Assembly: GCA_032358255.1 (NCBI GenBank)
Contig: JAULBX010001226.1
Span: forward strand, 2,943 to 66,942
Reading direction: 5' to 3'
DNA from: Heterotrichella gracilis
Lineage: Eukaryota; Sar; Xanthophyceae; Tribonematales; Xanthonemataceae
Length of the DNA: 64,000 bases
Of the stretch, positions 46,240-57,172 are shown piece by piece. Positions within the stretch are counted from its first letter, which is position 1. Each line of letters begins with the position of its first letter. Below the pieces are notes generated by a model. It was not told the DNA's origin. It ran no database searches and saw only the letters and a list, made by a program, of their open reading frames with translations. The translations under genes and the position numbers were made by a program.

Positions 46240-48801
46240 ATGTCATTCTTGCTTGACGACCCCACCTCTGAGTTCTATCAACCCAGATTGAAGGTGGCGC
46301 CACCCGGGCCCACTTGCACCTTCACAACCACCACCACCACCCGTCTCAAACCACCACTGCCCCCACCGTCGCACCCACCCGCAGCCGCAAATCGCAACCA
46401 CCAACATATGCCGATGAACGACCCGCCGCCCCTTCCCAGCTTCCGCCAGCGAGCCCCCAACCTGCACTGGTGCAATCCTGCTACTGGGGAGACCAGCGCC
46501 CTGCAGGCGGCTGCCATTGCAGCTGGGAGCAAGTACAACCGCCTGCGGGAGTTGGGGTCTGGGGCATATGGCAGCGTGTACCTGGCAGAGTGCAGGGGGA
46601 CTGGGCACCTGGTAAGCAACCAGGGCATGTAAATTTATTTACCAGGTTGCTTAGAGCGCAGTAAGCGCCTCACCCACCACCCATCATTGCATGTGCCTCC
46701 ACTTATTGGTTACTCCACCCCACCCCCGCCCACTTCACCCCCCAGAGGAGGCGATCAAGGACTGGAGAGGCTCATGGCCCACCTGGTGCTGTTCAACCTG
46801 CGCGCCCACACATGTATTAAATGCCACCCTCCAGGTCCTCACCCTGGTCCCCAGGGGGCGACCCAATCTGTCCCCTTGATTGTGCCCCAACTACCCCGAC
46901 CCCCACTTGCAGGTAGCGATCAAGTTCGTGGAGGTGCACACGCCCCGTATGCTCCAGCTGGTGGTGCGGGAGGCGCTCAACCTGCGGGCCCTCACCGGCC
47001 ACCCCCACGTGGTGCCCTTCCAAGAACTCATCCTGACCCGGGATGGGGTGGGGATAGTGATGGATTACATGAACGGGGGGGCGCTGTCGACTGCGCTGGA
47101 GGAGTACGGCACTCTCAAGGAGCGAGGGGCAAGGAATTTGTTCCAGCAGCTTCTTGCTGCAGTGGACTTCATGGAGCAGAAGGGGATCACTAATAGGTGA
47201 GGGGGAAGGGGGAAAACCCAAGGTAGGGTTGGGGTGGCTTCATGAAGCAGAAGGGAAAATTATATAAGTGTTAGAACGTGTTAAACATTTTCACCAATTT
47301 GTTCCAGCAGCTGCTTGCTGCGGTGGACTTCATGAAGCAGAAGGGGATCACCAACCGGTGAGGGGACACTATAAAACGAATCATAACACACAAAAAAACT
47401 CCTTGGCTATTGTTGAAGCCATAGGTGCTGGGGGATGTCAGGCGGGGGGGCGTTTCCGGGGGAAATGAAGGACAACATGTGCACATGTAATGCAATGACA
47501 GATGGGAACTTCCTTTACGGGTACATGCACCTATACGCCCCTTCAGACTGCACGCAAACCCTACACTTTGACCAATATGCTAAAGAATGCAAGCCTCACC
47601 CCACATGGACAAGCTCGACAACCTGCTCCCGGACCGCCCCTTGGCCTGCAAACCCTGGCTTCACAAACCCTAAACCCTGGCTTGAGAAACCCTACACCCT
47701 ACTCCTGCAGGGACATCAAGCTCGACAACCTGCTCCTCGACTGCCCCCCCAACTGCGACCCGCAGCTCAAGGTGTGCGACTTTGGCCTCTCCAAGGACGT
47801 CTGCCGCAGCAGCGCCCCCCATACCCTGGTGGGCACCCCAATGTACATCGCGCCAGAGGTGCTGGTGAATGCAGGGAGCTACGACGGGCACAAGGCGGAC
47901 GTGTGGTCCTGTGGGGTGGTGCTCTACTACATGCTGCACGGGAGGTGGGTGTGGGAAAACCTTAGGGGGAAAAATCCTAGTGAAACCCTTAACAGCACCA
48001 TGGTATGCAGGTGGTGCTCTACTGCTTGGTGCATGGGACATAAATCACACCACAACCTCCCCTTTTGCAGTTGGGCAGTCAGCCACTGTTACTGCCACTG
48101 GCACACTGTGAACAGTGTCCTCCTCCCGTGTGCCCTCCCCTCCTGATCTGTCTGCTCTCCCGCTTGCAGGCACCCATTTGAGCAAAGCTGGCGCAGCGTG
48201 GATGGCAGCGCTGCGCCCAACCTGGCCCTGCAGTCCTACTTCAGAGCCCTCATGAAGCATGAATACGCTCTGGCAGATACGCTCAGCCCCAACTGCAGGT
48301 AGGCTACGCGATGGGTTGTGGTGTATACTGCAGTCAGTAAATCAGGTGCATCAGTAGTATGTGGAACAGAATTTCTAGGGCCTTGTAGATCACACTGCTC
48401 TCCTACCTTCTACTACGCCCCAGACCAGACCCCACCTGCTGCCCCTCCATCTCCGCACTCGTATCCCACCCCTGCCACAACCTCGCTGGAATGGAAATCT
48501 CGAGCTCATCATACGACAAAGCAATCGAGGATTGACCAAGATCGACCTGAACATGACACCCGTTTTCTGCATCCCCTCCCGCAGGTCTCTCCTGGTTTCC
48601 ATGCTGCATTTGGACCCCGCCTGCCGCCCCTCCATCGCCGCACTCATGTCACACCCCTGGTACCACGAGGGCGCTGCAGAAACCCTAGGGCCCAACATCA
48701 GGAAAATCAACCGGGGATTGGCAAAGCAGGAGGCGGCCCCTTGGTTACAGAGTGAGCCTGACATCAGGAGTATGTGCCAAGCCACATTTCCCAACATCTG
48801 A
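46240..48801 (+). CDS. Serine/threonine protein kinase, SnRK2/CDPK-like
   Basis: Five exons: 46240-46611, 46913-47196, 47711-47944, 48170-48298 and 48585-48801. All phases close, giving 411 residues. Residues 1-100 are low complexity (Thr/Pro-rich). The kinase domain has the ATP loop [18 protein letters not shown] with the catalytic Lys, NRDIKLDN in the catalytic loop (Asn in place of the usual His), CDFGLSKD with the metal-binding Asp, [12 protein letters not shown] and [14 protein letters not shown], then [17 protein letters not shown]. The loop and activation-segment residues suggest an active enzyme. Family knowledge: related plant kinases act in stress signalling; the role here is not known. 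An open in-frame stretch lies upstream of the chosen ATG, so an earlier start is possible. Convergent with the kinase at 51444-55730. Confidence 0.88.
47225..48505 (+). repeat. Exon-edge copies in kinase 1 introns
   Basis: Near 47233 and 47303-47358: 3' edge of exon 2 (cttgctgcggtggacttcat to ccggtgagg). Near 47600-47640: 5' edge of exon 3 (caagctcgacaacctgctcc). Near 48008-48035: 3' edge of exon 3 (ggtggtgctctactgc). At about 48423-48495: 5' part of exon 5 (acctgctgcccctccatctc). Confidence 0.8.
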
Positions 48802-51443
48802 GACCACCTTGATAAGGACGAGTCAGTGAGTGTACCACTGTGGGGGCTGCATAGTAGGAACGAATGGGATTTTGGAAATTTTGTGAGGGCTGCATAGGAG
48901 AAACAAAGGGGATTTTGAAATTTTTTGGGGGGGTGCTATCCATTTCCCACTTTATGACTCAGTGCCAAAGCAACCCTCAAGGGTGCCAGGGCAGGATTGC
49001 GCCAGGGCGATTTTTATTCATTTTTTTCTATGTTTTTTTCCAGCATCTACTTGCAAAATGTTGTTGGGATAGGACATGCCTGGGGCTGCATGCTTCATGG
49101 CCATGGAAGGTTCCTGTAGGGCTGCAATGGCCCCTGGGGCTGCGCATGGCTCCTTTTGTGCATTCAAATTGCACCCAATAAATGTGGCATTGACTCTTTC
49201 ATGAAGTCGTTAACTTTTTAGGGTGCCCACTCATACTCAGTACAGGGAAGGTATGCAATGCCCAGAGCCCGTCTAGTAGATGTTGTACCAGTAGCACCTG
49301 AGTGTCTGCCTGCTCAGCACGCAAGAGACAGCACGCAAGACGCGGCACCAGGGGTGTTAATATATAAACCAGGAATCCTGCTTTATATATTAACACCCCT
49401 GGCGGCACACCACTGTTGGCTGGTTCGATTGTTAGCAACTGTTTTGGCTGGCGGTGGTCCACGTGGTGCCCTGGTGTGCACAAACCAATGGCCACCTAAC
49501 TCTGCCTTTGCGCGTCCCTTACCTTTCTTTTTGCTTTCTTTCTTGCACTACGATGTGTATGTATGTGGATCCACTGTGTGTGTGGATCATATGGTATGCA
49601 TTTTAAAACGTTTGGAACGCATTGCCACCCATGGGCTTTAGGGTGTCGCGCTCTATGATGTGGGCTTGTCATTTTGATGAAGGGCATCGTGCATGATGTG
49701 TGTGCTCAGCTACGTTATTATTATTGCGTGCACACGCTGATTCAGAAATCAGTCGGTGGCGCGCAACCTACAAATTGCAGCACCATGGGTGCGGTATTTG
49801 ATATGTGATTTACAAGATGCTGCAATTGCCGCATTTAATTTAAATTCCAGATTAGAATCATTCTAATCATTATGAGAGAATGATCATCACAGGTATTACT
49901 GTAGAGCTACTATGTGACTAATAATTATGATGTGGTCCGACCCTGGTCCAGGAGGCTTCTGATAATATCATATTATGGGCAATAGACAGGCACAACAGCT
50001 ACGCCCCTGCCATCATGGTATCACAACCAAAGGCTTGCAGTCACAGCCTGTCATTGACTGCAGCCTGTCATTGAGATTCTGCCAGAATTTAAAATGCACT
50101 GAATCATGGAAACCACTTCGTAAGTTACATTCATAGCTCCCAAGCTCTGCCTGCATGCCCATCCACATATTTATTAAACCTAGCCGGCATTATGCTATGA
50201 CAGCGCCAAGGCAATAAGAACACGCACTTCGCGCGTGCCAGGAGAATATCACGGCACGTATATTATTAAAATAGCATATGCACCTGTGTCACACAGGGCC
50301 TGAGTCAGGCAGGCAGCTGGGACATGGGCATGATCACCTCGCCAACACTCTAGTAAATCCCCAAGCAAAACAAGGCAACCTATTAACAACCTATATCTGT
50401 CACGACAGCTATCACGCTCGATGACGGGCTTGCCAGATGAAGGGCACATTGTGTCATGTGGCAAATTTGTCATCTACCAAGACACACAAAGTTTGATTTA
50501 AATGACTAACCATGACTACCGTATTCTGGGTTTTAAAAGAGGCAGGACCTTGGACAAGGACATCACGTGGGGTAATACCGTGCCATTGAATTTCCATGCC
50601 TGTGCAAAATTGCGCATACAATGTAGGCAATCTGACCTCTGAACCAGCACAGGATTGACAGCATTGTCCCATGAACAAAGGGAGGGGTGTTTGCGGCAGT
50701 GCTATAAATCATTTAACAGGTTCAACAATTAACTTAAAGGCAGGCAATGGCATATGTAGTGTGTCACACGCCTCAAAAGAAAAAGGCTGCTGCAGCAATA
50801 CATGCTAGCGGGGTTTTGCTACATGTATATATACGACGACCCCGCTACGTATTCCAAGACGCATGAATACCAAGATAAGGACCAGCCTTTAGGAGTAAAA
50901 TGGCTGCTATATCTAAAACAAAAGGCAACACAATAGCTGTCACAGTGCGGTATGAAGGGCGGGCCCTACTAGTTGGCTGAAAGATGGCCATAAACCAGCC
51001 GACAGTTCCTATTTATAGTATTACTCAGTATTAAATACACCAAAGTTTATGTTTCCAAACCTCAGTACAGTTAACAACCAGCTTTGCTGAGAACGACTGG
51101 CAGTGGACACAGGAACCAGGGCTGGGCGGTAGGCGGGGCGTGGTAAGACAATAACGGCAACAGAAACGGGAAAATTGCATTCGGAAGCGTCACTGAGTGC
51201 TGGCTGTGCACATTGCCAATGCTTTTGCACACACACACAGCGCTGTATTCGGGCAGGCTGCTAGCCTGTTGCCTCTCCTATCAAAGGAATAAGGGGCCCA
51301 AAACCCAGGCCCCCCAATATATGGCTGCATTCCGCCCGCAAGAGTTCTCCCCATTCAATAAACAGACATCCAGTACATGCCCATGCCTGCTGCGTGGGAG
51401 CGCCTGGATGCTGGATCCAAAACCCTACACCCTAAACGTCATC
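48802..51443. other. Convergent intergenic region with one strong palindrome
   Basis: 2.6 kb between the two kinase stop codons. No gene is seen. It is AT-richer than the genes. It contains the inverted repeat at 49348-49402. A piece copying the last-exon edge of kinase 2 lies at about 51369-51400 (catgcccatgcctgctgcg). Confidence 0.5.
49348..49402. repeat. Near-perfect 55-bp palindrome
   Basis: A 21-base arm, ccaggggtgttaatatataaa (49348-49368), pairs perfectly with 49382-49402. The 13 bases between them (ccaggaatcctgc) hold a smaller inverted repeat cagg-aat-cctg. It lies between two convergent genes. It could be a foldback element or a transcript-end hairpin. Confidence 0.9.
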
Positions 51444-54400
51444 CTAGTAGATGTCCATGCCTGCTGCGGTGTTTCTGCATGCCGCGCACACCGCATCCAG
51501 CACCACCTCCACCTGGTGCTGGCTCTGTATGTGGGGAGGGATGGTCACATCCACAAGCATCTGGTTGATGGACTGCACACGGGGTAAAACAAAGCAATGT
51601 CAGCAAATAATTGGGTGGCGCAAGCTTGTGCAGGGCTGAATGCTGATCTGGCTTTGTTGTCAGAATGACGGGGATATGTAGGATGATGTCAGTAATAGTG
51701 ATGCGCTCCTTGCGGTCAAGCGTGAGCATGCGCTTGAGCAGGTGCTTGCCTATAGGGTTTTTCATGAAACCCTGGACCCTGCTACGAGGTAAATAACCAA
51801 GTAACCAGGGGCGGCACCCTCATGTGCAACGGCAGGTGACCAGGATCTTCAGGGTTTCCCCTGATCCCACACCCTAAACCCTGCTATACACCAAGCAAAA
51901 ACAGTGTGTGGGCCGCACCTTCATGTGCACGGGCAGATTGACCAGAAACTTCAGGGCTTTCTCCAAACCCCAACCCCAACCCTACACCCAAGACCCAATC
52001 CCTAGGCCCTCGCCGCACCTTCATGTGCATGGGCAGGTTGACCAGGAACCAGGGGTGCAGCACGATGTCAGCAATGGTGGTGCGATCCTCGGGGACAAGC
52101 GTGAGCATGCGCTTGAGCACGTGCTCACCCGTAGGGTTCCTCCTAAAAGCCACACCCTCCACCCACACCCTGAACCCTGCTGTACGGTGATACAAATACT
52201 GTTGCAAGGCGCACCTTCATGTGCATGGGCAGGTTGACCAGGAACCAGGGGTGCAGCATGATGTCAGCGATGGTGATGCGCTCCTCGGGGTCAAGGGTGA
52301 GCATGCGCTTGAGCAGGTCCTCGCACTCTGGCGTGAGCCCCGTGGGCATGTGGTACTCGCCCCGCATGATGCGCGGGTACACCATGCTCAGCCGCGAAAT
52401 GTGCTGCACTGACTCGTCGCCCTTGCGGTAAAAGGGGAACCTGGGGAGCAGGAAATTGTAAGTTTCTAAAATGCCAATGATTCAATATATGCATGTTACA
52501 CCATGCCCAGCTGCGAGATGTGCTGCACAGAAGCTTTGCCCTTGGGGTAAAAGGGGGACCTGGGAAGAAAAGAAAGCATTTTGAAACCTGGCATCATTTG
52601 ATATATCAAGAGTTGAAACAGCTGGTCATGCTGCGTGGGAACACCATGCCCAAATGTGCTGGACAGACTCGTGGCCCTTGCAAAGGGGAACTGGGGAATT
52701 TGAAAACTTTACATAGCAAAAGATGCAAATGTGTGGGTAAACTCAAAATAAGGTGGGCCTGCCTAAACCCTAAACTTTGCATCCCACTGGGGCAAACAAT
52801 CCCTAATCCCTAGCCCCTGAACTAAATGTCACAAATGCAGACTTACTGGCCACACACAAAGATGTACAGCAGTACGCCGCAGGCCCACACATCCACAGGC
52901 TTGCCATCATAGCTGTTGCAGGGGGTCAGCACTTCGGGTGCCACGTAGTCCGGTGTGCCACCATGGGACTTGGGCATCGAGTCAAAGTACTCTGCACGAT
53001 TTAAGACCATGTGAGTGAATATGTACCAATTATGACAAACTTTGTAGCCAAAATGTATTATGCTTCAGGATAAGGGTTGTTTGAGGGTTTAGGGTACTGG
53101 CGCGCTCACCATTTTTCGAGTAGCCAAAATCGCAGATCTTGAGCAGAGGCAGCGGCCTGGAGTTGTCCAGCAGGATATTATCCAGCTTGATGTCGCGGTT
53201 GGCCACCCCTTTCTTGTGGCAAAAGTCCAGGCCGATCACCAGCTGCTGGAAGAACCAGCGCGCATAGGACTCGTTCAACCCCTTGCCCACCAGCTTGTGC
53301 TGGGCGTGCAGGAAGTAGTCGCACATGTCGCCACCCTGCACATAATTGCAATTTATTACATATTTGATACACCTAACATCATGTGAATACAAGCACATGT
53401 TGCTGCCCTGCGCGCCGCCAAGTGCACAGACCTAGTCAAGCGTTGCAGCATGTCCACGCCACAGGTGTTGGCATGGGTCAGAGAAAGCAACAACCCACAC
53501 ATGGCTTACCTGCGAGCATTTGCAACAGAGGAAAAACGAGACTCTCAATGTCTCGCAATCAGTCAGCGAGGAAGTTTGGCATTCAGGATCTACTGACCTG
53601 CATGTACTCCAGCACAATCGCCAGCTCGTTCTGGTGCTGGAACACCTCGTAGAACTGCACAATGTGCGGGTGCACCACCAGCATGCGGTGGTTCAGGATC
53701 TCGCGCGCCAGCCGCTGCTTCGTGGCGGACTTGACCCGCACAAACTTGATGGCCACGTATTCCCTGGTGGTGATGTTGATGGCCAGCTTCACCATGGCGG
53801 TGGCGCCTGTGGACAAAGTGCAGGGTTTTAGGTTCAGGGTTGGACCATCAGTTGGGGTACTAAAAATTTAGGGTTTACAAGTGAAGGGTTTAAGCAAAAA
53901 CCCTCAACCCCTGGCACCCACCTCGCCCCAGGTCCGCCACAACGTGGTACCGCCCGTTGAGGACAGTGGCCTGCGATGCCAGCGAGCCGTTGCTCAGCGG
54001 CTCCCCAGAGCTCGACGCGCTCCCGTTTGACATAGTAGAAAACGTGGTGGCGCCCAGCTTGCGCAGCTTGATGAGTTCGTTGTAGGCGTCGGCTCGCCGC
54101 CGCCCGTCCAGGACCGCAAAGTGCGCCGCTGTCTGCACGCCCGCCAGCTCCCGCTCTACCTCAGAGCAGTAGCTGCAGCAGCACGCCCAACTGTCAGCGA
54201 CAACACTCACATAAGGGAACCCTGTCTAGGGTTTTAGCATGACCAGGGGCAGAATTGTCCAGGGTAAGCGCGCCTATCCAGGACCGCAAAGTGCGCCGCT
54301 GTCTGCACGCCGGCCAGCGCCCGCTCCACCTCAGCGCAGTAGCTGGGGGCAAGTCAAACCGCTGGTGACAACCCCCACCCCGCCCATGAAGGACCCTGCT

Positions 54401-55730
54401 TGGGCATCAGAGGGCGCTTGTACCGGGCGGTGCCACAGAGGTAGGGTTTAGGCATTCTGAGGTAAGGTTTAGGGAAACCGCCACATACGCCACTGTCTAC
54501 CTCCACATCAACTGCTTATGGGACAAGACCCAAACACTGCAGACTGGGCTACATCACAGCGGCACACTTTTCCTTGCCCCCAACCCACCAAGCCAACGCC
54601 CGTGGCAGGCGGTGTCCCAAAAAAAACCCTGTTCAGGGCACCAGCGACACCCTGTGCCTGTCTGCTGGAACCCACCTGGAGCACTCGCTGGCGCCCGCCC
54701 TGTCACCGCAAGGGCACTGCCCGCTGTTGCACTGCTCCGCATAGCCCCGCGTGTCAGACAGGACGCGGCACAGCAGCGATATCTGCTCCTCCCTGGCTTG
54801 GCGCGTCTCGTACGTATGGTTGGCCCTGCAGGAAAGTACAGCCGCGCCTAATTCCCCCCTGAACCAGCTGCATCTGACTCCATCCCAAGTGGAAAAACAA
54901 GGCAAGCTATACACTGTCTGGTACCCATGGGCCTGCGTCCTACTGCTCACAGAATACACACAAGCCAACCTTGCTGTATAACTGGGATGCGTGTCCCGAA
55001 CTAACAACTGGGTAGCAGCCCAGGTGCTCATCGCAACCTGAGCCAGCAGCCTTTACCACTTCCCCACCAATAATCACCTGCCCACCTCACGGGGATGGCC
55101 CAAGAACAGCCAGCCTGATGCCGGTGCAACTGCCCACAGAAGGGACACAGGGCAACCTATGGTGGTCAGCCATCCACCAAAAGTGGCCACAGGCCACCCA
55201 TTCCCGGCCTTCACCAGCAGGTGACACAGGAGACACCCACCAGGCAACCTGTCCTCCCACGTACCACTGCTGCAGCGGCTGCAACTCCTCCAGGGTTGCT
55301 TGCACGTTGGGCTCCTGAAGGAAGTCGTCTGTTTCCAGCACGATCTTGGCTGCCAGTGCTTTGCAACAGTAGGCGATTTCCTTCAACCAGCCCCACTGCT
55401 GCTGCTCCATGCAACCTCTGCCCAAATCCCTCAGCCTGGAGTTGGGTTGCAACACACAGGTTAGTGCGTTTCAGCCGTATCCAGGAGGAGCTGGGCAGTG
55501 CGATCACATTGGTTGGTGTCACAGCTATTAATCGACAATGCAGTGCCCCCCCCCCACCCACCCCCAATGTTCCCTGACAACTTTCCTTCCATCCTATCTT
55601 GTCACCAATCCACGACAGCTTTCCTTCCATCCCACCTTGTCACCAGTTCACGCTTGCCAGACGTGTCGCCGTTCAGCTGTGTCTTAATATCCGTCAAAGC
55701 GTCTGCTATGGTGGCGTGTGCTGCCATCAT
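51444..55730 (-). CDS. SnRK2-like protein kinase with long helical N-terminal domain
   Basis: Nine exons on the minus strand: 55730-55636, 55435-55265, 54825-54676, 54172-53922, 53806-53598, 53335-53110, 52991-52847, 52440-52215 and 51572-51444. All phases close, giving 533 residues. Residues 1 to about 195 look helical, with a cysteine cluster ([27 protein letters not shown]), then a Ser/Gly-rich linker. The kinase domain has [12 protein letters not shown] (the third loop glycine is missing), [53 protein letters not shown] and [16 protein letters not shown], a pattern close to SnRK2 kinases. The last exon ([13 protein letters not shown]...) is a short acidic/hydrophobic tail. Two adjacent Met codons open the frame; an earlier start cannot be excluded. 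Divergent from the ankyrin gene at 57173. Confidence 0.87.
51690..52690 (-). repeat. Array of edge copies around kinase 2 exon 8
   Basis: Three 3' edge copies follow the exon in the minus sense. Two, at about 52140-52016 and 51765-51690, carry LKRMLTL and RTTIADI- or RITITDI-type stretches. A shorter one, at about 51960-51920, keeps only the LPVHMK-like edge and donor. Two 5' edge copies precede the exon: near 52561-52493 (accagtg-like [12 protein letters not shown] remnants) and 52690-52640. Confidence 0.85.
54270..54345 (-). repeat. 5' edge copy of kinase 2 exon 4
   Basis: The plus-strand block aggaccgcaaagtgcgccgc and on to cagcgcagtagctggggg copies the acceptor and start of exon 54172-53922 ([20 protein letters not shown]), upstream in the minus sense. 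A similar 3' edge copy of exon 1 lies at about 55588-55622. Confidence 0.85.
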
Positions 55731-57172
55731 GCCTGGTGACTGGAGTGGAAGCCTTCCCTCAAACCTTCCTGCGTAAACGTTCCACGAGCTTCCAGGCCTT
55801 CCCTTGGCTTCCAGAGTGGAAGCTCCAGCCTAACCCAAAATTGAACAAAGGCTATCCACGGGCAACAACGGGTCCAGTGGTTTTTAGTAAGGACACACGA
55901 AGCTCCTCCAACAACAAGGCAAGCCGTGGAACGCTACCCAAGCAACGGACTCGGAGGTGCTGAGCAATGCGACGTGTCACCAAACACGACAACACGGCTG
56001 CACCTGGGTGTAACACCTTCTAGCACGGTAAGATTGGGCAAGCACGATAGTAATCTCAGGCCTACAACCCCTGCCTCAGAGTAGCGCAGCGGTCACCAGT
56101 CGGGTTCACACCCAAATTGGACGTTTGTCGCGTGAGTTGCACCAATTGGGTGCATATTCGTCAGCGAGTCGTCATCCTCCCCAGCAAAGCTCTGCACCCT
56201 GCAACTCGAGGAGGTGGCTTTCACACGCAGCCTGGGTCGCTCCTCCTGAACGCTCAAAATACGACGTTTGGCATACCAGTGGTGCCAAAGTGCTGGGAAA
56301 AGTGGCAGTCTGGCCAGAAGGTGGTCCTTCTGTGTGCCCTTTTTGGGCTTTTTGCTGAGTTTGCTGACGACTGGGTGACGCGTCATGACTCATGACGTTC
56401 ACCGACCCGTCGGAGCGAGTTTTATGGCACCACTTCATCGTGCATATGATGTCCCCCTTGATTAGGGTTTAAGGTCTCCCCAAAGTCTGGCGCATTATTG
56501 CAATAATAATTAATTGCATCAGGCAGTTGCGTGTAATGTTTCCTCGTGTGCCGCTGATTAACAGCGGCTGACACCCTTGCCCGGTCACTTGAGCACGCCT
56601 CTGGATTGTTAAGTCACGTTGGGTTGGATATCCGTGAGAAACTGTGTAGGTTTTGAGAGGTAACCACCAAGTGTTCCTAGAAGATCCTTTGCCGCATTCT
56701 GTTGCGCGCCCAACTAGGCTGCTAGGTTGAGGGCTGTACCTTGAGTTAACGCTGCACAGGTAACCAAGACCCTCGCCCGTGCCTTGGACTCTATAGCTAT
56801 GCAAGCCCATGCGGCCATATGTGTGCACCCACCAATTTGTGATGCCACGGCAGCATGTATTGGTATACTCAACCGTCAGACCTTCGGGCTGCGGCGGTGG
56901 CACCCAAATGTTATGTTTAAAGATAAACCTGGGGACTACGCTCGCGAAGTGTATGCAAGTGCATCGTGCAGGAGCGTGCATGCATGCATATTCCATATGG
57001 CCCAATGCTAGCTAGGGTTTAGTCTACGGCATGCTCACCCTCTGCTGGCAATGGACCCAAGCACTTCTTTTACTAACCTGAAAATGACCGAAGTTTTAAG
57101 CAGGAACCTTTGATTAATTCCGCTTTGGTTTGACCAAGAATTGCAGCAGCCATCGAGCACAGTTCTAGTCAG
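55731..57172. other. Divergent intergenic region
   Basis: 1.4 kb between kinase 2 and the ankyrin gene. A minus frame at 57005-56469 and a plus frame at 56117-56395 are open but carry no motif or splice support. No promoter element was recognised. Confidence 0.4.

Noticed and set aside
56075-56115. tRNA-like box A (tagcgcagcgg) and a gggttcacaccc box B-like sequence
   Set aside because: The two boxes are only about ten bases apart. There is no room for the anticodon arm and no acceptor stem was found, so it is not a tRNA; at most a remnant.
56469-57005. Minus-strand open frame of 178 codons
   Set aside because: Composition is rich in Cys, His and Trp as in shadow frames, with no family likeness and no support from neighbours.
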